From NCBI GenBank assembly GCA_027604505.1, contig JADIIX010000033.1, positions 62,001 to 126,000 on the forward strand: a stretch of 64,000 bases of DNA, written 5' to 3'. Below, one piece after another: positions 1-11,301 of this stretch. The translations under genes were made by a program, and so were the position numbers. The DNA comes from Gonapodya sp. JEL0774 (taxonomy: Eukaryota > Monoblepharomycota > Monoblepharidomycetes > Monoblepharidales > Gonapodyaceae). The notes under the pieces were generated by a model. The model was not told where the DNA came from. It was given only the letters and a program-made list of their open reading frames with translations, and did no database searches. Numbering within the stretch: position 1 is the first letter of the stretch; every line of letters begins with the position of its first letter.

Positions 1-185
1 TGGGCGAGCACCATTCCAACGTTTCCACCGGGTCCGCCTGGTGCGTCCCGGTCGAACCACTCGCATCTGCAGTATGATCACCAGACGAAGTAGTGGATTC
101 CCTTCCTACTGCGGCCCGCAATTGATCCATCTGTTGTCTCCAGAACTCTTGCCAATTGATGCGATGAGAGTTTGAGGGTGAACTT
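1..185. other. window edge, no assignable gene
   Basis: A minus-strand frame stays open from about position 480 to the window edge. It crosses what looks like the intron of the neighbouring gene model, so I read it as chance. Nothing recognisable is encoded here. Confidence 0.3.
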
Positions 186-1088
186 TCATCTGAACGGCAT
201 GCGTTTAGGAAGAGAGGAGACAAGTTCAAGAGTAGAAACATGGCGGTGGAGTGGGAATCGTTTGAAATGAGAACAGGCACGACGGAGAGAAACGTCCTGG
301 TCGAATCCGAAATTCGGTCTCCGGATACTTCTCGAACCCATCGCAAACCTAAACTACGAGTGTGGATCGAGTGGGACGTGCCACCCGTGCTGTCTCCACG
401 GTAGTGCACACCAACAAATCCGTATTCCATCCATCCCATCGTTCCCCAGCCAGTTTTCTCTGGTGCATTTTCTCGATGTCGGTTCATCTCCCAAAAACAT
501 ACCAACTCACCCACCTCGCTCTGGCCCAGGCTCCAGCACGTTTCTGCATCCCGGACAATAGTACGCCGCCCGCGTGGCCGTGTTGACGAAGCCCTTACCG
601 TCCACGTAGTGAGGGTACCCAGTGGGGACGTTCGGAGGAGGGCGGGAATCTTGAGCGGTAGTTTGAGAAATGAAAGAAATGGAGATGAGACGTTCACATC
701 GCCGCTACGGTTTGAGAAGTACATGTATGTGCGTTGGTATTACGCCAGCATCGCGACAGAAATGTTTGACACAGAAATCGCAACCCTGTGTGTACAGTTA
801 TGTATCATCCGATCGAGTCCGATCCTGGTGCCTGATACTCCCCACCAACGGAGCCCAGACCACAATCGTCCATATCATCATGTTGCCTAATGCGAGGCTG
901 CGATGGCCGTCGATGGAGAACAGTGTGTCGAACCCACCGATACACGAGCAACAGAGTACGATTCCGTTGAGGTGGCAGTGTTGGTGACCACACTCCTTGG
1001 TCGATTGGACCAAGGGAGCAGATGACGTTGATTGCGCCGTCATACTGAGGATGTGAGGCCTATGCTGGTCTGTGACAGGGCAGCGCAC
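186..1088 (-). CDS. doubtful Cys-rich hypothetical protein
   Basis: I do not recognise this protein. The best-supported part is a minus-strand exon at about 650-490 with a CxxC knuckle (YYCPGC). It ends in a consensus GTGAGT donor and is followed after a TTTAG acceptor by an exon that stops at a TGA at 186-188. A further minus-strand frame at about 798-1000 has CGHQHC and CCSC, which would suit a zinc-binding protein, but I could not join it cleanly. The start codon and upstream exons are unknown. The coordinates are an envelope, not a model. The region could equally be non-coding. Confidence 0.28.
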
Positions 1089-1747
1089 AAATGAGGTTTG
1101 TGTGCACGAACTTTACATACCCTATAAACCACACATTGCTTCCTTGTACCTTCTATTGTAATGAATAAAAACGTCTGAACCCACTCGATCTAGCGACAGA
1201 TTATTAATTCGTCATCTCCAGCTGTGACTCCCTTTCCCCCTTTCACCCCTTCACCACCGCCTCCCGACTCTCCCACCTCCCACCACCTCGTCGAATGCCC
1301 TCAACCTCCACTTTTCCCCCTCCCTCCCGTCCCTCTTCCACACGTTTCAGGTATGCTGCGATTTGTTCGTCAGGATGCGGACCCGCAGGTTGTTGGGGAA
1401 CTTGTTGTTGGGATGAGTGGGCTCGGGAGTAGGTGAAGATGGTGGAGCTGGACGAGGACGGGGTGGGAAGGCGATGTGGGGTGGGAGAGTGAATGGGCAG
1501 GGAGGAGTCGAGGGAATACTGAGGAACATGGTGGTGGCGTGTGTAAGAGGGGTGCGCGGAAACGAGGAATGGGGAAAGGGGAGAGGAGTAGGGATGGATT
1601 GATGGGCCAGAAACACTGGAATAGCGACAGGCACCAGACGCAAGGTCCCACGATTCCACAACACCAAAACACAAACTCCGAGCTTGCTTCACGACCCCGT
1701 CCCAATCACACCCACTCTATCCTGATAGTAATGCAACACAGAACAAA
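1089..1747. other. intergenic, strongly strand-biased composition
   Basis: About 650 bases with no supportable gene. Around 1220-1340 the plus strand is pyrimidine-rich (CCCTTTCACCCC type). Around 1430-1600 it is purine-rich (GGAGG/GAAGG type). Open frames here encode only Pro/Ser or Gly/Arg low-complexity sequence and are composition artefacts. Confidence 0.5.
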
Positions 1748-2922
1748 TCAACTCACCATCCTCTCCCTTTCCCTCCACCTCTTAAAATCCCACACTAAGA
1801 AGCCCGCCACACCCACCACACAAGAAACTGAAATAATCACTCTGGTGCGATGGGAGATGAAAGGTGGAGGTGCCCAGGAAGGGTGGTCTTGCGGTTCGTC
1901 GTGATGGTGAGAGGAGTAGTCGTGGTGGGGAAAATCATCCCAGGTAGATGACTGGGAGTAAGAGCCAGAGTTTTCTCCGGCAGGTCGGTACCGCGTGCGG
2001 TGGGAGGTGCGGTACCCGTTGGCTCCCGCACCGGCCGGTCTTCGCGCAACATAGTCCCCGTTCCAGTTCACGCGCCAGTCCTGTACTTGGTCCACTTTCC
2101 TGCGCTTTTCGGGGTTACGTAGCATATCGTAGGCCGCGAGAACCCGCAGGAGGCGGTCCTTGTCCCTGTCTGCAGGGCGCTTGTGACGGTGGGACTGAGA
2201 GCCGGAGGAATGGGAAGTAGAGGCGTTGGAGAGGGAGGCGTGTTGGCGGTCGGGGTGGAGGGTGAAGAGGAGAGCACGATAGGCTGTTTGGGGTTCGGTT
2301 GTGGAAAATGGAGATGAAGTGGTTGAACCGGACACATCAATCCTACCATCTGAAATGCGCCCTCCCCTGGTTTTCAAAGAAAGTACAAGGATAGGCCACA
2401 CTTCCGTTGCATTCTGCAATCCGATCCTCTAAGTCGTCTCGCCCAATGAACATCCTGACACCGACGAGAAAAACCCTTGGCAATTTCCGCTTTCCTGCAA
2501 TATCTCCAAATCAATGCTAATGATGTGATCCTAAATTGTTCCGTCCGTCGAAGGCGAACCAAGCACACAAACAGCCTGGGCGCCAATCCATCCGACCTAG
2601 TCTTATCGGCATGTATTAGGCGCACTCGGTCTCTTGGCAGCGTACCTTTCTGAATATCGTCCATGGAGGCGTCCCTGGCAACTCCGAGTTCCCGATATGG
2701 ATCCAAGTTTCTGAAGGATGACTCAGCCGCTGCGTTGAATCTCTGAGCACGATTCGGGTGCGAGGAAGAAAAGTTTCTGCAACATCTTTTGGAAGCCGAG
2801 TAAGAAGGACGGGGAAGAGGTGAAGTGGGAAGGGAAATGCGAGCAAGCGCCGGAACAAGGAGGGGAAGCAGCAACGATTGCGAGTGCAGCAGCGGCGCGA
2901 GGGCAGAGAAAGATTGCGGCAT
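1748..2922 (-). CDS. membrane-anchored J-domain (DnaJ/Hsp40) protein, probably mitochondrial
   Basis: Type III J-protein, expected to stimulate the ATPase of an Hsp70 partner. Two exons, 2922-2646 and 2283-1748, give 270 aa. The 362-nt intron falls inside the J domain, and the join restores IQK-AYR in frame. The first 60 residues are rich in Ala, Leu, Ser and Arg with almost no acidic residues, as in a mitochondrial presequence. The J domain follows from about residue 70 (DPYRELGV) with the catalytic HPD in TLHPDR. A Ser/His-rich insertion of about 25 residues separates helix II from helices III/IV (LLRVLAAYDML). A Tyr/Ser/His-rich linker leads to one C-terminal transmembrane segment (about residues 245-262) and a basic tail. 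No Gly/Phe or zinc-finger region is present. Family certain; location inferred. Confidence 0.85.
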
Positions 2923-3390
2923 TGTCGCTCTCAGTGCGATGGCTGGTCGATGAGTTGGATCGTGCCGAGTTGTGGGAGTTCACCGATGCAATGTTGCTGA
3001 GGGTTGTGTTGTGGTGTCACTGATCGCACGATGACAATCTCTGGGAATTAGGCTACATACTTAGTAGTCTGTGCTTATAGATTTTGTTAGTTGAACCAAT
3101 TTATGACGGTCTTTTTCCCTGTTTGCCTCACACATTTTTGTGTTTGTAAATGCTGCCCCTGACAGTCCATGGCTTATTAGAGAACGTGAATGCGACTGTC
3201 TGGCTACATTCATTTAGAAAATTAATCTGGAGAGAGGCAACGTGCTCTTGGGTTCGATGTCGGATTCAGAGATTTGCTGGGGCCTTCGATTTCGGGAGTT
3301 CGCGGCCTCAAGGGCAGAGGGTGCAACGCGGCGATTTTCATTCAACTTGTTCAAGTCTAAACAACGCAGCTCCTCCACAAACCCACTGAA
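2923..3390. promoter_or_regulatory. shared upstream region of two divergent genes
   Basis: 468 bases lie between the start codons of the J-protein (minus) and the FMN oxidase (plus), so both promoters must be here. I see no defined element. The middle (about 3055-3150) is AT-rich. Confidence 0.45.
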
Positions 3391-5852
3391 ATGAGCTCTG
3401 CAACGTTTCCCCAGATAATCATCGAGATCAACCTCCCCCAGATGGGGGCTGCAATCGTTCCAGCCGCTCATGAAGTGCGTGCTTCACCTTCGGCACCGAC
3501 CGAGTCCACATCTCCATCCCAGCCAGAGCAGCAATCGGATGGCGACGACTTCCCCATACCAGTTTGTGTAAAGGACCTTGCCCCCATCGCTAAAAAGAAG
3601 ATATCCAGCTCTGCGTGGGCTTATTATTCCACGGGCGCCAGTACGTTGAACCAAGGGGGATGGATGTCATCGGGAACTTCGTGAGGGGGAGGAAGCTGGG
3701 AAGCAAAAAGATCGCGAAGACCACATAAAGGAGACTGGTGGAGATGAAATAAGCGGATTCAGGGGTTGGTCTGGCTGCCTGGGTCTGGCCTTCTTTGGAG
3801 GTGCGATAACGGTTATCGCAACATCTCGTGACTCGTTATCGAACCTTCGCAGTCTATAAGTCGTATTTTTTGTCGACTATTGCGTCAAATATTGACTAGC
3901 TTTCACCGCTTCTACCGCCGCTTGTCTCATCTCACTTCGTACCCTCTGGTCAATAACAGTGGACGAAGAGACCATGAACAACAATGTCGAGTCATTCAGT
4001 CGCATTAGGATTAGGCCTAGAGTGCTCCGTGATGTGTCGAGCATAGATACTACTGTGAGACTCTCTTTCAGTGCTCTGTTTGATGTGTTTGATGCCCCTT
4101 AATCGATATCTCGATGTGCGCGATATCCAATCCAGGTCAAGCTTTTCGGGCACACCTACGCATCTCCTATCGGTATTTCTCCCACTGCCATGATGAAGGT
4201 ATTATACCCCCGTCTTTCCCTTTCAATCACCGCATTCCTCTATACTCACCTCTTCCTTGTCCCACCACCATAAACTCAAGCTTTGCCACCCCGACGGCGA
4301 ATCCGGCGTCGCTCGTGCCTGCGCATACCTGAACCAATCGCAAACTCTCTCGACATTCACCACCACGTCGCTCGAAGATGTCGCACAAGCAGTGAGAGAT
4401 ATGCCAGGGTACCCGTACGCCAAGGCGGCGAGGCTGCCCAACCTGTGGTTCCAGTTGTATGTGGTGGAAGACAGGGTGAGTAACCGGGAGGACAGGTGCG
4501 GTTGCAAACACCCGTGTCCACCAGCAGTGGTCGGCGCGTTCTGCGAACGTTCCGTCCCCTGGTGGCACGTGTGTCGTGGAAACCGGCTCTGATCCTTCCG
4601 TCCCCATTGAAATATAATCTTGCTCAGTCCAAATCCGCCGAACTTGTCAAACGCGCCGATGCCGCTGGGTACTCGGCCATGGTCGTAACAGTCGACACAC
4701 CGAAGCTAGGAAGGAGATTACATACAATAAGGGAGCCTTTTGAACTACCGGTGGGTTTCTCGGGATGTTGGGACCAGCGTTTGGGTTGCAGTAGAGGTGG
4801 AAGAATAACATTGGTGTATTTGGCATTTGGTGTGGTGCAGAAAAACATGTCGCATGCCAATTTCGATAACTCGGCGAGGTGAGCATGACTCGCATCATTT
4901 GTCGGTATATTCTCGCCTATAATCATCTTCGTTTCACTGTGAACAATCCAATTTTGCTCTGCCGGGCTTTGGTACACCGACGCTAAGTCTCGCCAACATC
5001 AACACGGCAGTAGATGCGTCCGTCAATTGGAAACGGGACATCGGGTGGCTGAGAACGCTTACAAAATTGCCCATCGTGAGTGGTTGGACCCTGTCGGGGT
5101 TCTGGGAATGAGGTCAAGCAAGGATAAGGACCTGACACAACCTGTTTGGAAACAATGAAAGATTGTGAAGGGTGTCCTTACTGCAGAGGACGCAGAATTG
5201 GCCGTGGAGTGAGTAAATCCGGACTGCTCAAAGAATCAAGAGGGACCCTCACATCCTTGTCCTCTTTACAGAGCCGGTGTCGATGCTATCGACGTGTCAA
5301 ACCAGTAAGTTGCATATACTGCAAGTCTGACTTTGTCCACCACACATGTGTTGAATGCGATAAACCTGAAAAAATTTTGTAGTGGCGGCCGGCAATTGGA
5401 TTCGGTCCCCTCATCTTTGGAAGCGCTTCCTGAAATTGCGCGCGCCGTGAAGGGTCGCATCCCCATTATCTTAGGTAAGTCCTGTCCGAATGTGATTACG
5501 ACGCGTCCATGGCGCACTTTCGTTTCTAATATGTATCTTTCGATCAGACGGAGGCGTTCGCAAGGGCACCGACGTTTTCAAGGCGCTCGCATTAGGTGCA
5601 AACTACGTATGTGTGGGGAGACCGTCGTTGTATGCGTTGGCTTATGACGGCGAGGAGGGAGTCAAGACGATGTTGGGGTGAGTGTCTCCTGGTCGCGCAC
5701 AGAAGTTCATAAGTTCAGACACATACTTTGTCTTTTATGGTAGATTCCTCAACGACGAATTGAGACTAGCCATGACACTTGCAGGTACAACTGACATTAA
5801 GTCCATCACAAGAGCGTATGTGAGGGCAGCAGGGGAGTACTCGAAGCTTTAA
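3391..5852 (+). CDS. FMN-dependent 2-hydroxyacid oxidase with PTS1 (glycolate/lactate oxidase family)
   Basis: Oxidises L-2-hydroxy acids to 2-oxo acids through FMN. The closest family types are peroxisomal HAO/glycolate oxidase and cytochrome b2, but there is no cytochrome b5 domain. Twelve exons: 3391-3640, 3960-4054, 4136-4198, 4281-4475, 4628-4750, 4841-4878, 4988-5075, 5162-5208, 5272-5304, 5383-5474, 5548-5677, 5744-5852; 420 aa. Family landmarks in order: [22 protein letters not shown], the flavin-site lysine in IVKG, the catalytic His and substrate Arg in [16 protein letters not shown] and VGRPSLYAL. The protein ends in SKL, a canonical peroxisomal targeting signal. A paralogue lies on the minus strand at 49.5-51.8 kb. 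The second intron (319 nt when counted from exon 1) is unusually long. Substrate not determinable by eye. Confidence 0.93.
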
Positions 5853-5974
5853 GGGAGAGAGATTAAGACTTTATTCGCTTGAAAGACATATGTACGTAGA
5901 TTACCTGCTTATAGAGGCGCAGCTAAAAGTAGTGAATGGTTGGTTCTTGAATTCGGAGAATCCCCATTGCTACT

Positions 5975-7124
5975 ATGCCCGACATTTCCAAATCCAGTGA
6001 TGCACTGCATTTCATCTTCGGATATGGATCGTACGTTCTACCATTTACCTATGCGTGCCATCATGTCAATAATGTATGTCACAACGTCTCCTCTGCCAGG
6101 CTGATATCAGCCACCTCTCGCGCCCTCTCTTCGATCCATCCTGAATCCACCATTGGATCACGAGCGTATCCAGTAAGAGTGCACTCGCTGAAACGCATGT
6201 GGACATGCAGGAATGCGGACACAGGTGACCAATCGGTTGGGGTCACAGAGACGAATCGTTGTGATGGGGAAACCTGCTCGTTTAAAGCACCGACACGTGT
6301 CGCTGGTGGTTCTGTATCAAGTCCTTGTGACTCATCCGTGAATGGAGTTTTGTATCCCCTTGTGGGAGGGGAGGAGGATCTCGCTCTGCTGGATGACAGA
6401 GAACGAAACTACAAACGACTGAGCGTTGACATTGCAGATGTGGAGGAGGTGGAAGCAGAAACCGAAGAGGACTCATATTTTATTCAGCTCCTGAGGAAAC
6501 GGAATCACTCAACCACGACGGGTACCCCAGTCAAGGTTTGGACATACGCAATCCAACGAGAAGACTGGACGTTTCCTGTCGACGGGGGTTTCGGGAACCC
6601 CATACCACAGTCATATGTTGGTGAGCAAACAACATGTGTGCAAAACTGAGTACTTGATGCCGACGTGTGTTCTATGTGTAGACATTATTCTTCTGGGCTG
6701 TCTTCAAATGCACGGGTGCAAGTTTGGTCTCGAATTCGTGTCCTCAACATGGCGATCGACTTACGAAGGACTTGCACAACATATTCTGGTGACTTTGAAT
6801 CGGAGGGTGGAGTGGCACATTCCCACACGATACGGCCACCTGGTGGCACCGCTGCCTCCTCCACTTCGTCTCATCAACGATCGACAATTTGTTCGTGATC
6901 CTCACTCTTCTTATAATGATCGACTTTTTCGCTTGCTGGACTCGATTGTGGACACTGCCCTCGCTCCCTATGGTGGACTTTCCAGAATGAGGGTGCCCGG
7001 GTGTACCCACCTTAGCGCCCCTCACTCCTCCTCTTACGAGGAGTATGTGACATGGAATATGGAAGATCCTTCTCCCTCTGATGTTGGCAAGTGGGAAGAC
7101 CAGCTCAGATTGTTGGATCTCTGA
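5975..7124 (+). CDS. gamma-glutamylcyclotransferase-like protein
   Basis: Three exons, 5975-6030, 6100-6620 and 6682-7124, give 339 aa. The GGCT-like fold is marked by the N-terminal substrate loop FGYGSLI, which is split by the first intron and restored by the join. It continues with PVRVHSLKRMW, GVLYPL and an acidic stretch LLDDRERNYKR, matching the spacing seen in GGCT/AIG2-like enzymes. Members typically cleave gamma-glutamyl peptides to 5-oxoproline, and fungal versions are often uncharacterised. The C-terminal third (about residues 200-339) has no similarity I can name and makes the protein longer than a minimal GGCT domain. The next gene converges on it from the other strand. Confidence 0.75.
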
Positions 7125-7389
7125 TTGAAGGGAAGCGTGCGAACTAACGATAAAAGTCTATGTGGCAACGGTTCGTTGGCTCCGTCGGTACGTAGACTGC
7201 TCACAGTCCCCAGCATTGGCTTGCCACTCCGCGTATGTGAAGGCAGATTCTCTGCACAGTAGATGGGATGGCTGATTCGACAGTGATTGTTATTACTCGT
7301 ATGATGTACGACATCCCCAACCAACAACAGTTATAGTTCGTTTTAAAACATCTAGGAATCTCTATTACCCACTAGTGTGACAGATCCAT

Positions 7390-8567
7390 CTATTTCTCTA
7401 CTTCTGTGTCAAGATCCCTGCTCCTCTCCCGGAAGTACATGAACTTCCACCCTATGGGAATGAGCACTGTAGCAATAACAATCTTAACGGCATCACCTGT
7501 TCCATTGTGGAAAGGGAAAAGAAACAGCGGAAGCAATGAACATGCGAGTCTTAGCCTCATATATAGCACTCTCGCGAGTGAGAACGTACCCGGCAGGAAA
7601 GGGAGAACGCCTTTCGTGAAAGCAACGTTGGCGCTGTTTAGCTTGACGCCAAGCCATATCCCTCCAATGAGGTAGATAATAATATTTCCAAGAATCATCG
7701 TTGCAGCTGTGGTAATGAACCGCTTGTCGGCGCCGAATCGGCGGGAAAGCGAGCCCACGACACACCCAGCGATTGGGAAGGAAATCAAGAACCCGCATGT
7801 GGGGCCAGAAAATGTTGTCCAGCCGGATTTCTGTGCTGTAAAATGGGCAAAAGCAGGTTCGAGACAAGGCAGAACAGATGTATGGAAGAGGTGGAGAACA
7901 AGTGACTCACCAGCAAAGAATGGTGCGCCAGCGATACCAACCAGGTCATAAAAGAATGGAATGGCGAATCCCCAGATTGGACCCGCAAGGGAGCCAATGA
8001 ACAAAACGGCGAACGTCTGCATAGTTACGGGCACTGTTTTGTCGGTGTCCCAAGGCAGGTAGAAGGACATTTGTGCACACGCTGCGAGGAATAGAACCGA
8101 AATGATGCCAAGAAGCAATGGAACCGTATATTTGGCGTAAGGAACACGGTCGAGAACTTGACCGAGTACGGAAAAGTATGTAGGTTGGCTGATCCGCAGG
8201 TTTGATTTGAAATTCGAGAAAGAAATATCATTCATTGAACTTCACGAAGCAAGACTCACCGCTTGAGACGCATTCGCACAGCATCTCCTTCGGGGTTGAG
8301 CTCGGCATCGTCCGGAAGAGGTTGTCCATCCGATCCCAAGAGGCTGGCATTGTTAGGGTCTTCCACAAGTTCTGGAAAACACGACCACACGATCGTTATC
8401 AGGACGATTGGGGCGATACTTGAATGATTCTCACCTCGGTAGTTGGAAAAGATTCGATGGCGAAGCGACTGGACTGTGACCTTTCCTGACACAGCGAACG
8501 ACACAGGTTTTGATTTGAATTGGGGGAGGACTCGGATCCGACGGGTTCCAAGAAGTTCCAGCGACAT
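7390..8567 (-). CDS. BioY-family biotin transporter with N-terminal extension
   Basis: Predicted biotin uptake protein of the BioY family, a membrane S-component family best known in bacteria. Five exons, 8567-8435, 8371-8260, 8188-7911, 7835-7590 and 7496-7390, give 291 aa. About six hydrophobic segments follow residue 85. BioY hallmarks read across the splice junctions: PVTMQTFAVL near the first helices, LAGPIWGF, the FFAG loop, SGPTCGFL and PFLPGD before the last helix. Normal BioY is about 190 aa. The extra N-terminal 80 residues are soluble, with TVQSLRHRI and DGQPLPDDAEL, faintly like a ubiquitin-type beta-grasp fold. No ECF ATPase or EcfT gene is nearby, so it would act alone. A biotin ligase gene lies 30 kb away. 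Confidence 0.85.
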
Positions 8568-9204
8568 TGTGATGATTGAATGGATAAGGTTGGTGGTGGG
8601 TCAGACAAGGATTAAATATTGCTGATGTCAAAGAATGGAAGAAGCGGGAAGGACGAATCGTCAGGTCCAGGAGCGTCTGCATTCCGATTCCGATGACGCG
8701 AGAAGGTATGTTCCTCAATAACAGTCCACTGAAATCATTCGCGCGTTACCAAAAAAAAAAAAAAACTGCGCTTCAACTCTCGAATTCATTCATCCATTTG
8801 TTCATTTGCATTGAACTCACCCTTCCCCAGCCTTTGCTCCGTCAACAGCAGCTTTGGATCCACTAAGTCGCTATCGTGCCCCGCCCTCACGTCATCTGCG
8901 TTCACCATGACAAGAGTACAATTCACAGCAACAACCCTTCTAATTCACGTGAATGGCGTAATGTTATAATGACGCCATGTCATCTATTGCTTAATCTCTG
9001 AACGATACCTAAGTTTGGCAACAATTGTCACACGTATTTAATTGTACCCGGAACGTGCTGTGGAATCGTTGCGAGTTCGAGGAATTGCCCAATCCATGAA
9101 TAGTCTTCAACATTCTGTCGATCTTGGATGTGTACCGACCGTGCCGTGGCACTTCCCGTATCGCGCTCCACTCATGTAATACTTTGAAGAAACCACTATT
9201 GATT
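8568..9204. promoter_or_regulatory. divergent intergenic region with an A15 tract
   Basis: 637 bases between the divergent start codons of the biotin transporter and the calcium-regulated carrier. A run of 15 A lies at 8751-8765. Fungal promoters often carry poly(dA:dT) tracts that exclude nucleosomes, so this is a plausible promoter element. Nothing else identifiable. Confidence 0.45.
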
Positions 9205-11301
9205 ATGGTGATGTCTCTCCAGCAGCTCATCGAGCGGGAAGATCCCGGAAAGCGAATAATGATGTTCAAGGCGCTCTTTTTGGAACTGGATGTTTCAGGG
9301 TACGCATGCAATCCCGAATGCATCAAAAGTATGGTCGATCCGATCCCTCACCATCCATAACAGTGAAGGATATCTGGACAAGGATGAACTTCACAACTAC
9401 TTGGAGCGATTAAACTCGAAAGCCAGCAACCAACGACTTTCTCCGCATCTGGATAAGGTGTTGCGAAATGAGGTTGGTTGGACTCAAGTTATTTTGCATT
9501 ACCTCTTCCAATCACACTCCAACTTTGAACTTTGCCAGAAGCAAATTGCGTACCTAGCTCTGGAGCTTGCAAAGGCGATGGACACATCAGGAGACGGCAA
9601 GGTCACGTTCGACGAGTTCGAAGCGTTCGCCCTCCGAAAAGAACAGGAGCTGTATCAGATATTTGCGGATGCGGACGCCAATGGTGATGGATCTCTTAGC
9701 AAGGATGAAGTTTTCGTGGCCCTACATAAAGCAGGTGAGTGAACATGCAAATCATATCGCATAAGGAGTTCACTTTCGCTCACAATCTCTTTCAGGGTTG
9801 AATATCACAAAGGATGACGTTGACAAGTTCTATCATGTACTAGATCGGGACAGAAATGAAAAGCTAGATTTCTATGAGCTCAGAGGTAGTGTCCCTACTT
9901 GCGCTTTCTGGATATTGTGTTGTCGCTCGACTTACTGAAATGCCAGATGCATTCTTCTTTGACGCCGATGCGCCTGACTTTGGCTCACTGTACACTTTCT
10001 ACCAAAATGTGTACGATCCGACTGTCGTCATCGACGGCTTGCCCACCAACACTCCACCTACAAAGTCAAAAAGTCTGGCGGACCACGCTGGATTCTTCCT
10101 GGCAGGCGGAGTAGCTGGCGCGATATCACGGACTCTGACCGCGCCCATGGACCGGATTCGAACATTTTTCCAAACGTCTGCTCAACAACAGGGCAAGGGA
10201 TTGGGTGGACTTATTCGGGGCATCGCAGATGCAGGGTCAGTAATTTACGAGCAGGAGGGACTCAGAGGACTCTGGAGAGGTGAACCTTTGAAAGGCAATA
10301 GTGTCTGATGTCGAGATACCGACGTCATGACTCACCGCCCCTCCTTTCCTCGATTCTGCCTTCACTCTGTGACAGGCAACGCCATAAACGTCTTCAAGGT
10401 TGTACCTGAAAGCGCACTGACGTTCTGGGCGTTCGAGACTCTCAAAGATTCAATCGCTGCACTGGAGGACCGGAAAGATCCCTCATCGGTCGGGAAGTTC
10501 GTTGCCGGTGGTCTCAGCGGAATGTTCTCAATGGCCGTGGTTTATCCCATCGACACCATCAGAACTCGTCTCATGTGCCTCTCCGCTAACACACATGTGA
10601 AACCGACCGTAGCAACCGCATCGGATCAAGCGATTCCTCTTGGAGTCCCTGTTCACGCTCGCGGTTATGTCACCACAGCGGCCCCGAGAGAAGCGCCGAT
10701 TATCTCCGTCATCAAAGATTTGTGGAGAAGTGGAATTGGAAGCTTCTATCGTGGGGTGCTTATGTTGTTGGACCATATCCATGGGAGCTCCCGGTTGATG
10801 AATATTTGCTTCTGCAGATCGTTCCTGCCACAATCGGGATATTCCCTTATCAAGCAGTTAATCTTTTCACATTCGACTCCTCCAAGCAATTTTTCGTAGA
10901 CAGATTGGCTGCTTCCCAGGGCAAGAAGCATTCCGAAGTTCGACCTAACCCGGGTATTCTCCTGGGGTGCGGCGCCCTCTCTTCCACCGTCGGCTCCCTG
11001 TGTACGTATCCGTTGAACCTCATTAGAATTCGATTGCAGGCGGCGGGCTCGCCAGCACATCCACAGACTTACGACGGGATTGTTGATTGTGTCCGAAAAA
11101 CAGTGGGGAAAGATGGCTTGAAAGGACTTTATCGGGGACAATCGGTCGCTTTGAGTGAGTGCTGCCGTATCAACAATTCGGGTGGGAACGTTTCACATTG
11201 AATGCCAATTCCATGGTGCAATTATAGTGAAATCGATACCTTCCACAGCGTTATCGTATTATGTGTATGAGAGCACCAAAGCTTTCCTTGGCACCAAATG
11301 A
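9205..11301 (+). CDS. calcium-binding mitochondrial carrier (ATP-Mg/Pi carrier, SCaMC/Sal1-like)
   Basis: Inner-membrane solute carrier gated by calcium, in its family exchanging ATP-Mg for phosphate. Eight exons, 9205-9299, 9364-9472, 9539-9734, 9796-9885, 9947-10279, 10376-10755, 10818-11154 and 11228-11301; 537 aa. The N-terminal third holds four EF-hand loops, with acidic ligands in DVSGEGYLDKDE, DTSGDGKVTFDE, DANGDGSLSKDE and DRDRNEKLDFYE. Three mitochondrial carrier repeats follow with the signature PxDxxR (APMDRIR, YPIDTIR), the third reading YPLNLIR. The start is the first ATG of the exon frame; a second ATG two codons on is possible. The intron before residue KQIAY is 66 nt and in frame, so retention would not shift the frame. 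The middle carrier repeat contains an extra Ala/Thr/Pro-rich loop. Confidence 0.93.

Noticed and set aside
1243-1705. Overlapping minus-strand frames of about 100-150 residues
   Set aside because: Pro/Ser/His/Thr-rich in several frames at once. This follows from the pyrimidine/purine bias and no domain or splice logic supports them.
2820-3023. Plus-strand frame opposite the J-protein first exon
   Set aside because: Shadow of the presequence exon; Ala-rich only because the other strand is.
8256-8567. 103-residue frame as a separate gene upstream of BioY
   Set aside because: It contains two exons and an intron of the BioY gene; donor and acceptor phases join it to QPTYFSVLGQ.
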